DNA of 6,533 nucleotides. Origin: Spirochaetaceae bacterium (GTDB taxonomy: Bacteria; Spirochaetota; Spirochaetia; Treponematales; Breznakiellaceae). Positions 5,856 to 6,533 of the stretch are shown here, piece by piece. Position numbers and translations under genes: made by a program. The stretch spans positions 1 to 6,533 of the forward strand of contig JAITAM010000191.1 in NCBI GenBank assembly GCA_031284085.1, written 5' to 3'. The notes beneath the pieces were generated by a model, which saw only the letters and a list, made by a program, of their open reading frames with translations, searched no databases and had not been told where the DNA came from. Position 1 is the first letter of the stretch. Each line of letters starts with the position of its first letter.

Positions 5856-6521
5856 ATGAAAAACTCTCTAAGCATTCCTCATATCACACTCATAGCATCT
5901 GTGCTGCTCCTAGCCGCTTGCTCAGAGACTGACCCGCGTATTCCCTTTGGTGCTATGCATCTGCGGTATTATCAGAATTCTTCCGGTCTGCCTGAGGAGC
6001 GGCTCTCTTTTTTTATCATAGCTGAAGATGATGACGGCGTTGAAAATCTGTCTGAGCTTTACCTCTACCATGACCGTGAAAGCTTGCGCTGGCTTTTTAC
6101 GTCTGGTGATTGGGTGCGTTTTAGCGAAGGCGAAGAGGAGACGGTATGGATAGGCAGCCACGCCATCGTTATGCCGGACAATGAGCCGCTGCCGCGAGGG
6201 CAGTATCGGGCGGTCTTGGTGAACAGAGCCGGCAAAAAGAGCGAACGTAACTTTACTCTGGATATTCCGGCTGAGCCGCGTTTTGCCTTTCCTTCTTTGT
6301 CTATCAGCCAAGGGCGTTACACGATTGAGTCGGCGTATCCTGAACATTTTCTGCTCTGTTATGATGAATCAGGGAACGCTTTGCCGTCGATAACGGTAAC
6401 GAATTTTGAAGATACCGTATCGAACCTTAAACTACCTTCAGGCACGCGGAGTGTCGCTTTGTGGGCGGAAGATGCAGAATACCAGACTTCTGCGATAACA
6501 GAGACGCTTCTGCTGCGCTAA
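5856..6521 (+). CDS. Predicted lipoprotein, function unknown
   Basis: The 221-residue product has an N-terminal signal (MKNSLSIPHITLIASVLLLAAC) with a short charged start, a hydrophobic core at 10-21 and a clear lipobox LAAC (19-22). Cleavage before Cys22 and lipidation would leave about 200 residues anchored to a membrane on its outer face. The mature part is strand-rich and acidic. It contains FFIIAEDDDGVENLSELYLYHD (52-73) and PRGQYRAVLVNRAGKKSE (113-130), a pattern like one or two immunoglobulin-like beta-sandwich domains; that is inference. I recognise no characterised family. The start at 5856 is set by the signal peptide, as the ribosome site is weak (GAAAG just upstream). It is separated from the preceding unit by a terminator and is probably its own transcription unit. 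A hairpin overlaps its stop codon. Confidence 0.87.
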   Translation: MKNSLSIPHITLIASVLLLAACSETDPRIPFGAMHLRYYQNSSGLPEERLSFFIIAEDDDGVENLSELYLYHDRESLRWLFTSGDWVRFSEGEEETVWIGSHAIVMPDNEPLPRGQYRAVLVNRAGKKSERNFTLDIPAEPRFAFPSLSISQGRYTIESAYPEHFLLCYDESGNALPSITVTNFEDTVSNLKLPSGTRSVALWAEDAEYQTSAITETLLLR

Positions 6522-6533
6522 CAAAAGCAGCAG
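6510..6533 (+). terminator. Probable terminator of the lipoprotein gene, cut by the window edge
   Basis: CTGCTGC (6510-6516) pairs with GCAGCAG (6527-6533) over at least 7 bp, with a 10-nt loop holding the stop codon. The stem may continue, since GCTT precedes it, and any T-run would lie beyond the window. Starting a terminator stem inside the last codons is common in compact genomes. Confidence 0.55.

Noticed and set aside
5922..6347. Minus-strand open frame opposite the lipoprotein gene
   Set aside because: Basic, low-coherence product without a recognisable motif; the + strand frame has a clear signal peptide and lipobox.

Overview
The window looks like spirochaete chromosome, most likely an oral-type Treponema. 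The basis is the moderate GC content, the cmk-rpsA pair followed by a sigma-54 activator, and the style of the proteins. This is family-level recognition from memory, not a database match. Every supported gene lies on the + strand.

Region 1 (1-451) is the accessory end. It holds the C-terminal 78 codons of a REP-associated tyrosine transposase (RAYT, IS200/Y1 HUH superfamily) cut by the window edge. Just downstream is a compact REP-like nested palindrome, the kind of DNA such enzymes recognise. The remaining intergenic sequence carries short inverted repeats and a good sigma-70 promoter (TTGACA-17-TATCTT). Region 2 (452-1216) is a single gene of unknown function with its own promoter and ribosome binding site, followed by a 10-bp hairpin.

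Region 3 (1217-5792) is a tight four-gene unit. It runs cytidylate kinase (cmk), six-domain ribosomal protein S1 (rpsA, overlapping cmk by 29 nt), a GAF-AAA+-Fis sigma-54 enhancer-binding protein (25-nt gap), and a membrane-anchored TPR-like protein (10-nt gap). A hairpin terminator closes it. The putative cmk promoter has its -35 inside the hairpin, and its predicted +1 falls on the cmk start codon. The unit thus joins pyrimidine nucleotide supply and translation with a sigma-54 regulator and a probable membrane scaffold protein. Cmk-rpsA adjacency is widespread in bacteria; a sigma-54 activator behind it is not part of the familiar E. coli arrangement.

Region 4 (5793-6533) encodes a predicted lipoprotein of unknown function. 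Its stop codon lies in the loop of a hairpin that reaches the last base of the window, probably a truncated terminator.

I did not find a clearly novel multi-gene system. The strongest leads are the RAYT/REP-like pair and the coupling of a sigma-54 activator to cmk-rpsA.
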